A stretch of 64,000 bases of DNA, taken from Bigelowiella natans CCMP2755 (taxonomy: Eukaryota > Cercozoa > Chlorarachniophyceae). The notes beneath the pieces were generated by a model. The model made no database searches and was not told the origin of the DNA. It saw only the letters and a list, made by a program, of their open reading frames with translations. Shown in pieces: positions 11,949-22,959 of this stretch; the first letter of the stretch is position 1, and every line of letters begins with the position of its first letter. The position numbers were made by a program, and so were the translations under genes. The stretch is taken from the NCBI GenBank assembly GCA_000320545.1, contig ADNK01001326.1, positions 7,501 through 71,500 on the forward strand, in the 5' to 3' direction.

Positions 11949-12230
11949 TTAATTTTTTATTCGTTTTTACCTGATATATGTGTTTTGATTATCAGACGTA
12001 ATTGACATACTAGTAACACCGCTACAGTTCCAATCTTGGGAAATAATTGGGAAGATTGGTATCGTCGTCGTGATTAGAACAGTTTTGGGATACCATCTGA
12101 GCCATGAGTTTGAGATTCTTGAAGCTGAAACAGCAAGAGAAAAAAAAATGGCGTTTGAGAAAAATCACCACAAAAAAGATTAGAAACATTGGTGGGGATT
12201 ACATCGTAAGAATGCACAATGTGAAGAGAA
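11949..12230. other. Spacer after the carbonic anhydrase-like gene
   Basis: About 280 bp AT-rich sequence before repeat island 2, presumably holding the 3' UTR. No gene seen. Confidence 0.3.
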
Positions 12231-12339
12231 TGCAACATGTAACACATGTGACAACATGAAGACATGGACCATTTGTCACAATACGATGCCCACGCACACT
12301 AGCACACCAACAACACAAAGTATACAACCAATTGACTGC

Positions 12340-12500
12340 ATGCCATGATGGACCGCAAAGATGACACCAAACGCCTAACGAAGGCTGAAAGAGAGCAAGT
12401 GCGCGCGGCTGCGCGTGCTGCGCAACACGTACTAGCGAATAACACGATGAGTTTGCTTTCAAATGCATGTATGAACATTTCATTACATCCGTCTCATATA
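12340..12500 (+). mobile_element. Non-LTR retroelement fragment with ORF C-terminal remnant
   Basis: Reads MMDRKDDTKRLTKAEREQVR, matching NRNDDTNRLTKAEIESR in the long copy at 29736-30434. It then jumps to a CATTTCATTACATCCGTCTC tail. The last coding block of the long copy is missing, so this copy has an internal deletion near its 3' end. Confidence 0.6.
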
Positions 12501-12544
12501 CATGAAGCTCACAACAATAACGTTACTAGCTATGCTAGCTAGAA

Positions 12545-12735
12545 ACAACCAGATCCGATGCAACATGAGCGCTGTCGCCGCAGCTATCTAGCTTTGCATG
12601 GCTACATTGGGATGACCATTATTGAAAGAATTTGATCGCTTCATTGCATCTGTCTATGCTACGTAGCGTGAGGATGACCATTGGACAAATTTAATTGCAT
12701 GATTGCACCGCCCGTCTTGCATTCGTCTCATTGTT
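12545..12735 (+). mobile_element. Two tandem degenerate retroelement 3' ends
   Basis: The first copy (about 12548-12655) has GCAACATGAGCGCTGTCGCC...GGATGACCATTATTGAAAG...CATTGCATCTGTCT. The second (about 12661-12735) has TGAGGATGACCATTGGACAA and a diverged CATTCGTCTC tail. Lying head to tail just after the copy at 12340-12500, they form a small cluster of truncated ends. Confidence 0.5.
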
Positions 12736-12904
12736 GTTATTGCACACCACGCTTGCAAGCACGCATCAACGCCGCTTGAGGACTAGCTAGGTAGAGGAAT
12801 CATGCAATCAGCTCGATCACTGCCATGGCATGCATGGTGATGCGCGACGACGACGATCGAAACGAAAAAATTGACATGCGATGAGAAGGAAACCCCTCGC
12901 ACGC

Positions 12905-13590
12905 GCTGTGCGAAATGCGCGCCATTCATGCAAGACCGAAACACGGCCACCACAGCCACAGCAGGCCCTGGCGTAATCAGGATGTCCGAAATTGCAAATG
13001 CGAGCTCGCAGGCGACTAGCAAGCGCAGCACAGCGCGTGCATGTGACCACAAACACATGACAAGTGGGTTGCGGGCTGCAAAAATCCACACTTATTTCGA
13101 CAAAATGTGGTCAAAACATGATTTTTTGAGGTTTTGACGCACATTGAAAGGATGAATTTCGCACCAATGTTGAACAAATGTGGAAACAAAACCGAGAGGT
13201 GTCACAACAATTTGAAGCGCAATTCGTTTCGTGCACGACCATGGAATTTGCAACGAAAAGGTCCCACATGCAACCGACACCGCAGTCAGACACAATGTGT
13301 ATGTAAAAGCAATTTGAACGCATGCGCGCGCAAAATGGATTTTGCAACGAAAATCCGGGATCACAGATCACGCCCGGGCCTGGCTGTGGTGGCCGTGGCA
13401 ACAACGTGACATGCATTTGATTGCATGAAACACATCATAGTGGAGACCATCAGATTCAACGTTAGCGCTGTAGCCGCTAGCTGCGTCATTGCACAGCTAT
13501 GGATGCGCATGAGGATGACCATTGAACAAATTATAATTTAATTTGATTCATTACATCCGTCTTATACATCCGTCTCACACTTTGAAAAAT
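12905..13590 (+). mobile_element. Non-LTR retroelement remnant interrupted by an inverted-repeat element
   Basis: The left part (12905-12941, ending CAAGACCGAAA) and right part (13398-13590, CAACAACGTGACATGCAT... to tail) together match the uninterrupted copy at 7795-7975. The tail is partly duplicated (CATCCGTCTTATACATCCGTCTC, about 13553-13577). Confidence 0.65.
12942..13397. mobile_element. Non-autonomous inverted-repeat (MITE-like) element, copy A (about 456 bp)
   Basis: Begins CACGGCCACCACAGCCA and ends TGGCTGTGGTGGCCGTG, an inverted repeat of about 17 bp with further imperfect pairing inwards (GGCCC near both ends). A second copy lies in opposite orientation at 35334-35807 and matches over its length. 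No transposase-like protein is encoded. Comparison with 7795-7975 shows clean insertion within the retroelement remnant. CAACA beside the right end and AACA overlapping the left end suggest a short target duplication, but its length is uncertain. Confidence 0.7.
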
Positions 13591-13599
13591 GCCTGACTG

Positions 13600-14070
13600 A
13601 TGGTGCAACATCGGCATCATCCAATCTAGCCATAGACATTGTCAGGCATAACGCATGTTAGCCAATGATGGCCACACGTGCATGCAGGGTGTGCGTCGTT
13701 GTGTGCGGCGCATCCTCCTTCACCTTCCAACTTTAGATATTGACGCGAATGACTTGCTCAGTGTGAAGTAGCTTAATTTCTATTACCTTTCTGTTTGTTC
13801 TACTCTATGATGCAGCTATTTTTTCGGGACTTGTTCCAAAGACAATGGTCCAAACTAATTTTGGGTTTATTTCACAGATTTTAGATGGTAAAATTGTTTC
13901 CTGAACTTCGATTAAAAAACTGCAAATTATTCAATTTAAACAAAAATTGAGGCAGGGAAATCTGGGATCTAGATGAAAGAATTACGCATGAAAGGACAAA
14001 AATACCTATCCCCTCGGCATTGACGTTATTCCGTAACATTCAAGAAACAATAGCGAGATACATTTCATAT
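13600..14070. other. Spacer between repeat island 2 and the GTPase gene
   Basis: CATG-rich sequence to about 13720 continues the island. After that it is AT-rich with no gene seen, and should include the 3' UTR of the minus-strand GTPase gene. Confidence 0.3.
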
Positions 14071-14181
14071 TTACGTGCGAACAACCTTTCCATTTTGATA
14101 ATCAAGAAGAATACGGCGCCCAGCTTGCTCAACACCTAGAAATGTAAGATTTAAATACTTACACCACACACACACACATAC

Positions 14182-14258
<77 letters not shown>

Positions 14259-15608
14259 GTGTGTGTGTGTGTGTGTGGTGTCAGACTTTCATAAAAAATA
14301 TTGCTAATCAATGTTGTAGCATCTTATTTTGCCATCAAGACATCGCTATTCGTGAACGATGCAATCAGCACTTTTTCCTTTTCACCCACCTCCCGATGAT
14401 GAGGTCTTATTCGCTAGGCGCTCCATAAAGAGGTGTATAAATTCACGCTTTTCGGGTGGTTCGATCGCGTAACGCTGTTTTAGTCTTTCGGTGAATCTCA
14501 CACCGTGTGAAGTATTTAAAACGGCAATGAGTTCCTCAGCGATTATACTAGGCTGACAGATCATAGGGATCGATATAACACACACACAGAGTCAAAATCG
14601 ACTGCACTCTCTCAATATTTCACTTGTTTGTGATAGATTGCTGCCCCTCTTCCTGCCATTATCCTCCCTCTTCTATTTACACAGTGGTAGTAGTAGTAGT
14701 AGTAGTAGTAGTTGTAATAGTAGTACCAAATAGGATGCTTCTCCAATCTCATTGCACATCGCTAACTTCTGAGCTGCAAACTAGGTAATGATATGGAAAT
14801 TATGAATAAAGAATGGGATTGTTCTCTCTCCTCTTCAACTCTCTGGTATGTTATCATTGTCGTCCTCATCACGGCTGTTCTCCCAGCTACTAATACTACT
14901 ACTACTACTACTACCTGATCCTCTTGCCTCATTGGAAGAAGGCCAGGCGTATCCAATAAATCGATGCCATCGTTAGCAACATAGTTATTCGTACGACCCC
15001 CCCCTAATAAAACACAATCCAATACAATACCACACATAAGTACCATCTGTGGAATTTCTTCGTTATATTATTTATTTTATTATTATTACTAATATCAATT
15101 ATTAATAATATGAAACCGATGGTTATAGAATACCTAATCTAATCTAACGTGACTATCTGGTCACGGTTATAGAATAATACCTAATCTAACCCAACGTAGC
15201 TGTCTGGTCACTCCCACTTTTGGAGCACTATCTACTATTCGTCGCTTCGTTAAACGATTTATCAATGCGCTCTTGCCAACATTGGGAAAACCTTTCATGT
15301 GGCAAACAAAAACTCAACATATACAATACATATATACATATAAATATATATAATTATCTGCCAAAATTGAATATCAGTATTATTTTCCGATGTATAGAGT
15401 TTGACACCATTATCATCATCAACATCAACATCATCTGTGACGGAGTAAGCAATTCACACCTACAATCACTACACGAGGAGCTCTTGGTAGAAGTCCTCTA
15501 TCCTTTCTCGCCATATTGACAGGATGGCTGAGTCGTACTGCAGCTTCCAACAATTCTTCGATCCCCTGAGATGGATGAATGGATGGATGGATGGATCATG
15601 GGTTGAGC

Positions 15609-15639
<31 letters not shown>

Positions 15640-16431
15640 CCAGCACTATTATTAACACAACATTCGCAGTAGGTCAGTAAAACTGAATTCTGTTTGGATG
15701 TAGTTTAACTTGATTCACATGATAGCCTCGTTATGAATAATATATAGAATGTACTATTTTCTTCAAGTAATTAAAACACCTCCACAATATATCAATAGCA
15801 CCCAATATAGATTCAAAAGATTTTCCTGCTCTATTTCTTTTCATCATCCAGCAAGAGTTGATTTTACACACACACACGTAAACGCACAAAGACACTACTC
15901 GTGTGGATTTGATATATGCATGCACCTTGCCTTCTTTTCCATTTGTCCAATAAGGTGTTATCTACGGCAGATTAATTGATTGTTTCGTGATGATTGATTG
16001 ATTGATGATGATGATGATGACAAGCTGTGGTGTGAATGTGATGATAATACTCACCACCACCACAATGATGATATACTTTTCTTTCTACTGTTGTAGTAAC
16101 ATGCTTATTCTATTGTTTGTGACAGGTGCGAGATCGATATTCTTCTCATTTGTGTAGACAAAAACGATAGCGACAACGATTTATGATCCTCATTATTATT
16201 CTTACTTACTATATCAAAAAATAGAACTATTTTATAATTATCTTGGACCCCTTTTTTGGTTTGGAAGTAGTCAGTCACACGGTTTCTCTCCTCACTTGTA
16301 ATACTCTCCATTCTGTTAATAGCTAGTAGCCTGATGATAGTTATGAATTAGCAGGGCATCTATTGGTTAGTGAACGATCCACACATTATATGCATAAATT
16401 CATTTGTAAATATGTCTGTTTTATGTATGTG

Positions 16432-16467
<36 letters not shown>

Positions 16468-16719
16468 GCTGTGTTGGTGGCCATATGGATATGTGTGTAC
16501 TAACTACTACTTTCTTTTGTGTTGAGTCCAAAGAGTCAATTTGGGATGTTCGGTGGAAAATGGTATCCTCGCATCTCTTACCTGATGATGATTCATATGG
16601 TCATATAAAGTGGACAACAAATACGACGAAGACGACGACATAGTGATAACACAACCAAAAAAAAAAGAATAATAATAATTTCCAAATATGTAACACCTAT
16701 TCTAAGCTTCTTCTTCTTC

Positions 16720-16754
<35 letters not shown>

Positions 16755-17478
16755 AATATCAGTGGTATAATCCCTTATCCTTTCTTCTTTCACACACTCC
16801 TCACCCCCTCCCTCTCCTTTATTTCTCATCTATCTACCCTCCCTTCCCACTAAAGAGGGGATTAAAAGCACATATTATACGTATGTTCTGCATACTCATG
16901 TGCGTATCTGATTGAAATAAGTGAGAACAACTAACTGCATTCCGCATACATACTTCGATGACGACATCAACCATCTTTAACTGCTCCTTAAGTGCCTTCT
17001 CGGCTTTAGCAATATGGCCAGGGTACCACTGTACAACACGAGCCTTTCCAAAGTCCTCAATACCAAGTTCCCCCGGTGTTTTCATAGATGAGATAATCTC
17101 CAAATTAGGAACAACATTACCTGCTGATGTCCCTGCAGACAAAGAAGAAGAAGAAGAAGAAGGCTTTATAAGACCCTTTGCAGTTGCACGTGCAAGCCTC
17201 ATTGCTTCTATTTGCCTTTCCTAGAAAAGAAGAAACGTATTTCTTAATCACCATATAACACCACATGAAAAAGTACAAGTACCTTAGCTTCCTTTTCCTC
17301 CTTTTGGATCATTGACCAGTCAACTTCCTCTTCCTCATCAAGCATTCTCTGAACTCTTCGACTTGCCCCGTCATTACCTCCTCCTTTTTTTTTCTTTCGG
17401 CGACCTGCAAATACTTGCACGTCTATGCTCCTGAGGGGCCTACACGTGCTAATCTGCTGCAGCTTTATCACCAATTGG

Positions 17479-17513
<35 letters not shown>

Positions 17514-17792
17514 GAGAGAAATCAGGCTGCTTTGTGGCTGCTGCCGGGGCGATGACATGAATAAGATCCCTCGTCCAAGAAGACCACTAGATTGACCAAT
17601 TCTATGCTTGCTACCTTCTTTTTCTAGGGATAGCAACTGTTGACGCGTTCCTGTTGAGTAATTCTTACATTTATTTCCCCAGAGAGAGAATGCTCCAATT
17701 GCAACAATTAAGGCCAAGCAGAGTGAAGTCGCAAATAATCTTGACTGGGTGTCTGGGCCTGAGTATGACGAGATTTTGCACGTATTTAACAC
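14071..17792 (-). CDS. Circularly permuted GTPase, YlqF/MTG1 family (organelle or ribosome biogenesis)
   Basis: YlqF/RbgA/MTG1 GTPases act in large-subunit ribosome assembly and have their G motifs in the order G4-G5-G1-G2-G3. Here: the N-terminal exon up to 17792, then an exon from about 17202 with [20 protein letters not shown], the family signature. It joins VVIEV to [14 protein letters not shown] (about 16510-16580). The G4 site is [18 protein letters not shown] (about 16260-16335; NRxE instead of NKxD). [20 protein letters not shown] (about 15440-15570) precedes G1 [14 protein letters not shown] (about 15240-15285). G3 is [12 protein letters not shown] (about 14930-14970). The C-terminal helices (14382-14560) and [16 protein letters not shown] end at TAA 14071. 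The N-terminal region includes a hydrophobic segment ([20 protein letters not shown]), a poly-Asn run and a KKKK tract. It may be an organelle-targeting leader, but this is uncertain. Confidence 0.85.
14160..14278. repeat. Compound microsatellite (CA)n-(TA)n-(GA)n-(TG)n
   Basis: Lies in an intron of the GTPase gene. Four dinucleotide blocks follow each other directly (about 14162-14180, 14184-14224, 14225-14254, 14257-14277). The flanking CA and TG blocks are mutually complementary, so the whole could fold into one long hairpin with an AT/GA core. Confidence 0.9.
15128..15212. repeat. Direct tandem duplication, about 45 bp unit, in an intron
   Basis: Two copies of GGTTATAGAATA..CCTAATCTAA...ACGT...CTGTCTGGTCAC-type sequence, differing at a few bases (about 15120-15165 and 15166-15212). 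Confidence 0.7.
17480..17514 (-). repeat. Coding (AAC)n microsatellite, poly-Asn in the GTPase N-terminus
   Basis: About a dozen AAC codons give a poly-Asn run in the extended N-terminal region. It lies upstream of the conserved domain and is probably a disordered, length-variable spacer. Confidence 0.7.
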
Positions 17793-18125
17793 AGAGTCAT
17801 CTCAAAAAGTCATTGCAAGATCCTTCTAATGTTGAAGCGATTGTGAAGGAAGAAGAAGAAAGTGGTACAATTTGTTACTACGTTACCAGGCCTCATTGCC
17901 ATCTCAACTTTCCCTTGAGAAGAAGTTTTTAACGATGATTCGTAGTGTGCAAGAAATTAAGGTACTGTTGAGCTCCGATTTTCTGCAATTTGTAAGATCT
18001 AGAGCAACAACTTTGCCACCACCATCATCGTCATCATCTTCTGTGCAATGTGTATACCCTACTTATGGTCACTCAGTCTCTAGAGTATGATCTCTGAGAA
18101 TCTCCAACGATCTCCTCTTGGTCTC

Positions 18126-18156
<31 letters not shown>

Positions 18157-18208
18157 CTAGATCTACTGTGCCTCCCCACTGCCTTTACCTCAAACCTACT
18201 ACCTACTT
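17793..18208. other. Spacer 5' of the GTPase gene, no clear gene
   Basis: Open frames exist on the plus strand but no family was recognised. A (CAA)n repeat lies at about 18126-18157. This may be the promoter region of the minus-strand GTPase and the 5' part of the next plus-strand gene. Confidence 0.3.
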
Positions 18209-18752
18209 GTGATTCCTACTCACAGACCAACACACCTACTGACTGGAGGTGGTGGTGGTGGTGGTGGTGTTAGTTGTAATAATAGTAATACTATCAGTGG
18301 TGGTGAAGGAGCACCTAGATTCTCCTCCTCCTCCTCCTCCTTTCACCAACCCAAGGCAGCAGCAACAGCGAGCACTGTCGTAGTTGGACCAGCGGTATTG
18401 CCAACCAGCAGAAAGAAGAGTATTGATATTTTACAATTTCTAGTATCTCTACAATTGTGTAGGATGGGCAGGTGGTGGTACCTTTTTAATAATAGAAGCA
18501 GCAACAATTATTGTGGTGCCACTAGCCAAATATTCCGGGGTGGGAAACAGCAGCAGAATCTCAGGAGGTTGCTTGTAGCTGGATCGATCCTTGTTCTAAT
18601 CTCATCGCAAATTACATCAACCCCATTCACATCAAGGTCGTATACGACAGGACACAGCTATTTCGAAATAAATTCGAAACAACCTCCTAAATTTTAGAGT
18701 GTGTGTGAGAGATATGAGATATTTGAAACCTCCTCCTAAATTTTCGAAAGTA

Positions 18753-18842
<90 letters not shown>

Positions 18843-19371
18843 GATCTACTCTTCTTCTTCTTCTTCTTTATTCAACCACCCGTCTGCTGTCCAAATTAAT
18901 AAGGTTGGTAGATGATCGCCGCCGCCTCTTCCTGCTGTCACAAGGGTTGATAGGAAGAAATACAACAATGACTGTTGACTACTCATCTACTACTCCAGCA
19001 ATTACTGCTGCAGAACTAGTCGAAGGCAAGGTTACACGGCCAAACAAGGTAGCAGCAGCAGCAGATTCTAACGGAATGATCAATTGAAACAATTCCATGC
19101 AACTCCATCAATAACTTTCAGCTGCCCCCACTTTTTCATACACTAATAAGGAAGCAAACATTGCCGAGAGTGAAGTGTTGGAGAAGCAGCAAAAAGGAAA
19201 AGGTTTGATATCACGGGCAAACTCTTTATACAATTACCTCCATAATTCGTCGGGTATGGATGTCGGGTTGTCAAGAAAAGGCGCTCTGGCTTGCAGGTAC
19301 GTTTAAATGGTGAAAGTGCATCCTGCCTCATTATTATTTTCAAAACTGAAGTATGAAGTCAAAATAAGTAA

Positions 19372-19422
<51 letters not shown>

Positions 19423-19470
19423 CACTAACACACACACACACACACACTATAATTACAATATTTATATGTG

Positions 19471-19513
<43 letters not shown>

Positions 19514-21450
19514 GATTTAGTATTTCTTTGTAATGTGTCTATGTATAGTTTTTGGGTGCATTTGATAGAGAGAAAACTTGACAGAAAAGGGGTTACGAAA
19601 GTTAACATGTGATAATATATTATTGTGAAACTCAACTCTGAGATGAGGTTTAATTTAGATGGAGAAGGTCTCCAAGAAAACCTTTCGATCTGCAGATCGC
19701 AACCGGTAGCACTTACAAAATATATTTGTTGTAATGATAATGTTGGCAGCGCCACAGTCGTGGCCGACAATATCTGCCACTACCTTTTGTACCAATGGAT
19801 ACACAGAACGTTATATGTCTCAACAAACGCACTAATTACTATGTATGCTTTCACTAGACGGCGAATGGTTTGCAGCATTCAATTCTAAAGTAGGCAATTT
19901 ATCTCGAGCTGGTAGTTTTAAGAATATATTTTTATCAGATTTATCATCATCATGATGTGAATTCCTGCCTTTTCGTTCATCGGCATAATCATCAAAATCA
20001 CAATAAATATTTAATATTACTATTGTTATTATCATCACTATCATATCTCTTTATAGTCATCGTTATTGCCACCACCACCAACCGCCCATTTTATAATGTC
20101 AGGATTCAACTTGGGAACACATGGCATTGCTGTTTCGGCCAATATAGGGGCCCCACTATCAGACAAACTCGTTGGCCGTTATATTTTCAGTATGATATGA
20201 AAGAGTAGTGGATAGGAAAATGGAAGTAGCGATAGGGAAGAGTTGTAAGATAGTATACCGATGATAAATTGCTTGTTATTGCAGATGGACTCCTCAAGGC
20301 TCCAGAAATTAATCCGGTTTGCTTCCTTTTGGTTTATAAATAAAACAGTTCCAACACTAAATTCATCATATTTTCCAGCATAGCTCAATGTTGAACAAAC
20401 GATAGCATGTATAGATATAAATTATAAACATAAACAAACAAATAAGTTTATACCTATAGGGCGAGGACAATCCATACTTTTTACAAATGCCACCTCTTGA
20501 CGGCGCAAGATGGGAACCGCATCTTGCCCAAACTGTTGGGCTTGAAGTCCCAATTGCCAATGGAAATGTAGAATTATTATCGTTATTACTGTTGTTGTTA
20601 ATATTGTTATTATTTCCTGCTGTTTTTTTGGATCATCAGTCGGATGAATTGTTTCATTTTATTGTATTTTTGTGTCGTGTATGTTTCGATTGTTTTTGAC
20701 TTCAACATCATCATCATCTTCTTCTTCCTCTTCGTAGGGATCGATCATGTTGTATCACGTAGACGAAGACTTGAATGCAGGGTACATGTAACGTGAACAA
20801 TATACACTGGCACATCGACAAAAATGAGATATCAAGAAAGGAAAAGAGAAAGTCATATCTTTTGTGTTTAGGGTTAGATATAGTAGATGTTCTTCAAAAA
20901 GATTCTGCAATGCTCTGTTCAAATCGTAAATCTATTAACACCATTGAATATGTTCAGATTAGCATACTCTAGAATATTTGGTGGAATTCCTCTCAGACCA
21001 TCTTTAAGATCAGACCTAACGACTGCAGGTCATTTTTAATTTTCAATTATTTTCATCATCTCGATCCTCGTTTCCTTCATCTATCTCGATACAATTAGGG
21101 ACCATGTCTGAAGTGAGAATTAGAAAGAGTCTTTCGCATATTGTACATCCTCGACTTGGAATTGAAGCATCATCTGGGATTTCAAAAAGATGGAATACGA
21201 CCCAACCATTGAAGGTGAGGTGATCTAAGTAGAACCATTAAAGTACTCATGCAATGCAATTTTAAGAGGTACAGTTGAAGAATAGTAGTAATGGTATCAA
21301 TGAATAATATGTGATGGCCATTTGTATAAACTTTAACGATCCGATCGTGTTGCAGGTACTTTTTTCTTTAGAACTGGTTCTCTTTGGAATCGGTAGGTTA
21401 GTTGCTGCTTTCTCTGGTGGAGAAATTTCTGTACGTTCTCAATTTGGAGA
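18209..21450 (+). CDS. Unidentified multi-exon gene (plus strand), tentative
   Basis: I do not recognise the family. Exon-like segments with acceptor/donor signals include: 18209-18697 (Gly/Ser-rich start, then hydrophobic LVAGSILVLISSQ); about 19125-19300, reading KGLISRANSLYNYLHNSSGM followed by DVGLSRKGALACR before GTACGT; about 19750-19850, ATVVADNICHYLLYQWIHRT; about 20100-20190, SGFNLGTHGIAVSANIGAPL followed by SDKLVGRYIF; about 20285-20320, DGLLKAPEINP; about 20487-20570, MPPLDGARWEPHLAQTVGLE; 20745-20790; and about 21357-21450, LELVLFGIGRLVAAFSGGEI. Spacers between them carry dense microsatellites. Hydrophobic segments suggest a membrane protein. Strand and extent are plausible, not proven. 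Confidence 0.3.
18752..18838. repeat. (TG)n-(AG)n microsatellite
   Basis: About 11 TG units run directly into about 32 AG units. A long homopurine/homopyrimidine tract of this kind can form triplex (H-DNA). Confidence 0.9.
19376..19512. repeat. (CT)n, (CA)n and (AT)n microsatellites in series
   Basis: CT block about 19377-19416, CA block about 19428-19446, AT block about 19475-19511, all within a presumed intron. Confidence 0.9.
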
Positions 21451-21469
21451 TTCTGGAAAAGGTTGATTT

Positions 21470-22367
21470 TTGTTGCTACTTTGCAGACATTTAGCGAACA
21501 AAAATTGGTTCAGATCATTGAATTGCAATGCAGCATGGTATGTCGTTGTGCCTGTTGCTCGCAGGCCGGAATCACATCCCACGAACGCTAGAACGTTTCG
21601 TTGCACCGCATAAAATTTTGATTCAAGTGTGAAGCAAGCGCGCTTTGAGCAATGATCGAGACGATTGCGAAACGTTGTTTGGCGATGTACGTTCAGGTGC
21701 TTGGGAGTCAGCAACACACACTCCTAGACTCACACCTTGAAAACTGTGCGCAGCTGTTTGTTTCCCGACAACGTCTGGACGCGTGCGATGCTGACAGTCA
21801 CGGCTAGACGGGCGTCAGCCATGGCCACGTCTGCACTAGACGTCTAGACACGTGTGGTGTGTGCCATAGAACGACTAGCGTGACACACCATCGTGTCCAA
21901 ACGCGTGTCATAAGTGAAGGAGTTGCAGACTGGAACCATGCACCCAGCCAGTGAGCCAGACAAACCACTCTGGCACTGTGATTCGAGTCTGTTTCTCGCG
22001 TCACCCAATTGGGAGCAGTGATGATGGACACAGTAACATCACATGTAGTGATGAACGAAGTGATCCACGCTTTGAACAGCTCTAGAGCTTCGACGTTGCA
22101 AAGAGGGCAAATCGTGAAGGAAGAAGCAGGTTGCGAACTCTTCGACAGAAAAACAGTTTGCTGATCGCCCACATCGCACGAGCTTCACTCTCTCTCTGTG
22201 TGACGAACAATGAACAATGAACACGATGATGGACCACGCTTCCAAAGTGTTGCAAGACACTTGCAAAGTGCGAAACGCAGTGCCTCGAACTGACTTTGGT
22301 GAGGGGCCAACTGGTGAAACCAGCAAGCAGGTTTGAGAGTTGGCAAACTGGTGTTTGTGAAGCAAGA

Positions 22368-22410
<43 letters not shown>

Positions 22411-22860
22411 GAACAATGAACAATGATGAAAAACTGCACCTAAGTGCAACAAGACACTTGCAATGTGCGAAATGCAGTGCCTCGAACTGGCTTCAGTGAG
22501 GACTGCCAGCTGACTGCTGGCAAGCTAGCTAGCTAGCGGGGTTCATGCAAATTGGCACAAACTGAAAGTTGAATGCATCACAGCTGGCGGCTAAGTGGCG
22601 GCGACGCAAGGCATCCATCCTGGACAGGAACTTCCTGAAAGCTGCGTCAACATGGAGATCAATGTCAGGACAGCCGAGGGGGCTCCGAGCAAGACTCTGG
22701 TTTTGATGGCGTCAGAGGCATCTCTCACATACACAAACACCACATGCCATTCATTCATTGCGACAACAAATGCATGACAGATGCTGCTAGACAATGTCAT
22801 GCCATTTGTTCATTGCAACAACAAATAAACGAACAAAAGACAAACAGATGGCATACGAGT
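21470..22860. repeat. Repeat island 3, GC-richer non-coding sequence
   Basis: Composition matches the other islands (CTAGAC, GCTAGC and CACGTG words) and no coherent gene is visible. It includes a roughly 190 bp direct duplication (22186-22560) and a GCTAGCTAGCTAGC run at about 22526-22539. The ORFs are short and overlap on both strands. Confidence 0.5.
22186..22560. repeat. Direct tandem duplication (about 190 bp unit) with expanded (CT)n
   Basis: Unit 1 (about 22186-22371) and unit 2 (about 22372-22560) share the order: ACTCTCTCT run, AACAATGAACAATGA, AAGACACTTGCAA.GTGCGAA, then GCAGTGCCTCGAACTG and a TGAGG block. The CT run is short in unit 1 (about 22190-22198) and expanded to about 19 units in unit 2 (22370-22407). 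Confidence 0.8.
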
Positions 22861-22959
22861 CTAGGTACTCCCGCTTCTTCTACTCTCAGAACAATCCGAG
22901 AGGAGGAGCAGGAGGAGGAGAAGAGGAAGTACAGTGCAACGAACAAACGACGAACAATG

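Noticed and set aside
12783-13416. Several overlapping Cys-rich ORFs on both strands
   Set aside because: They lie inside the inverted-repeat element. The same frames in the second copy are not preserved end to end and no transposase motif is present.
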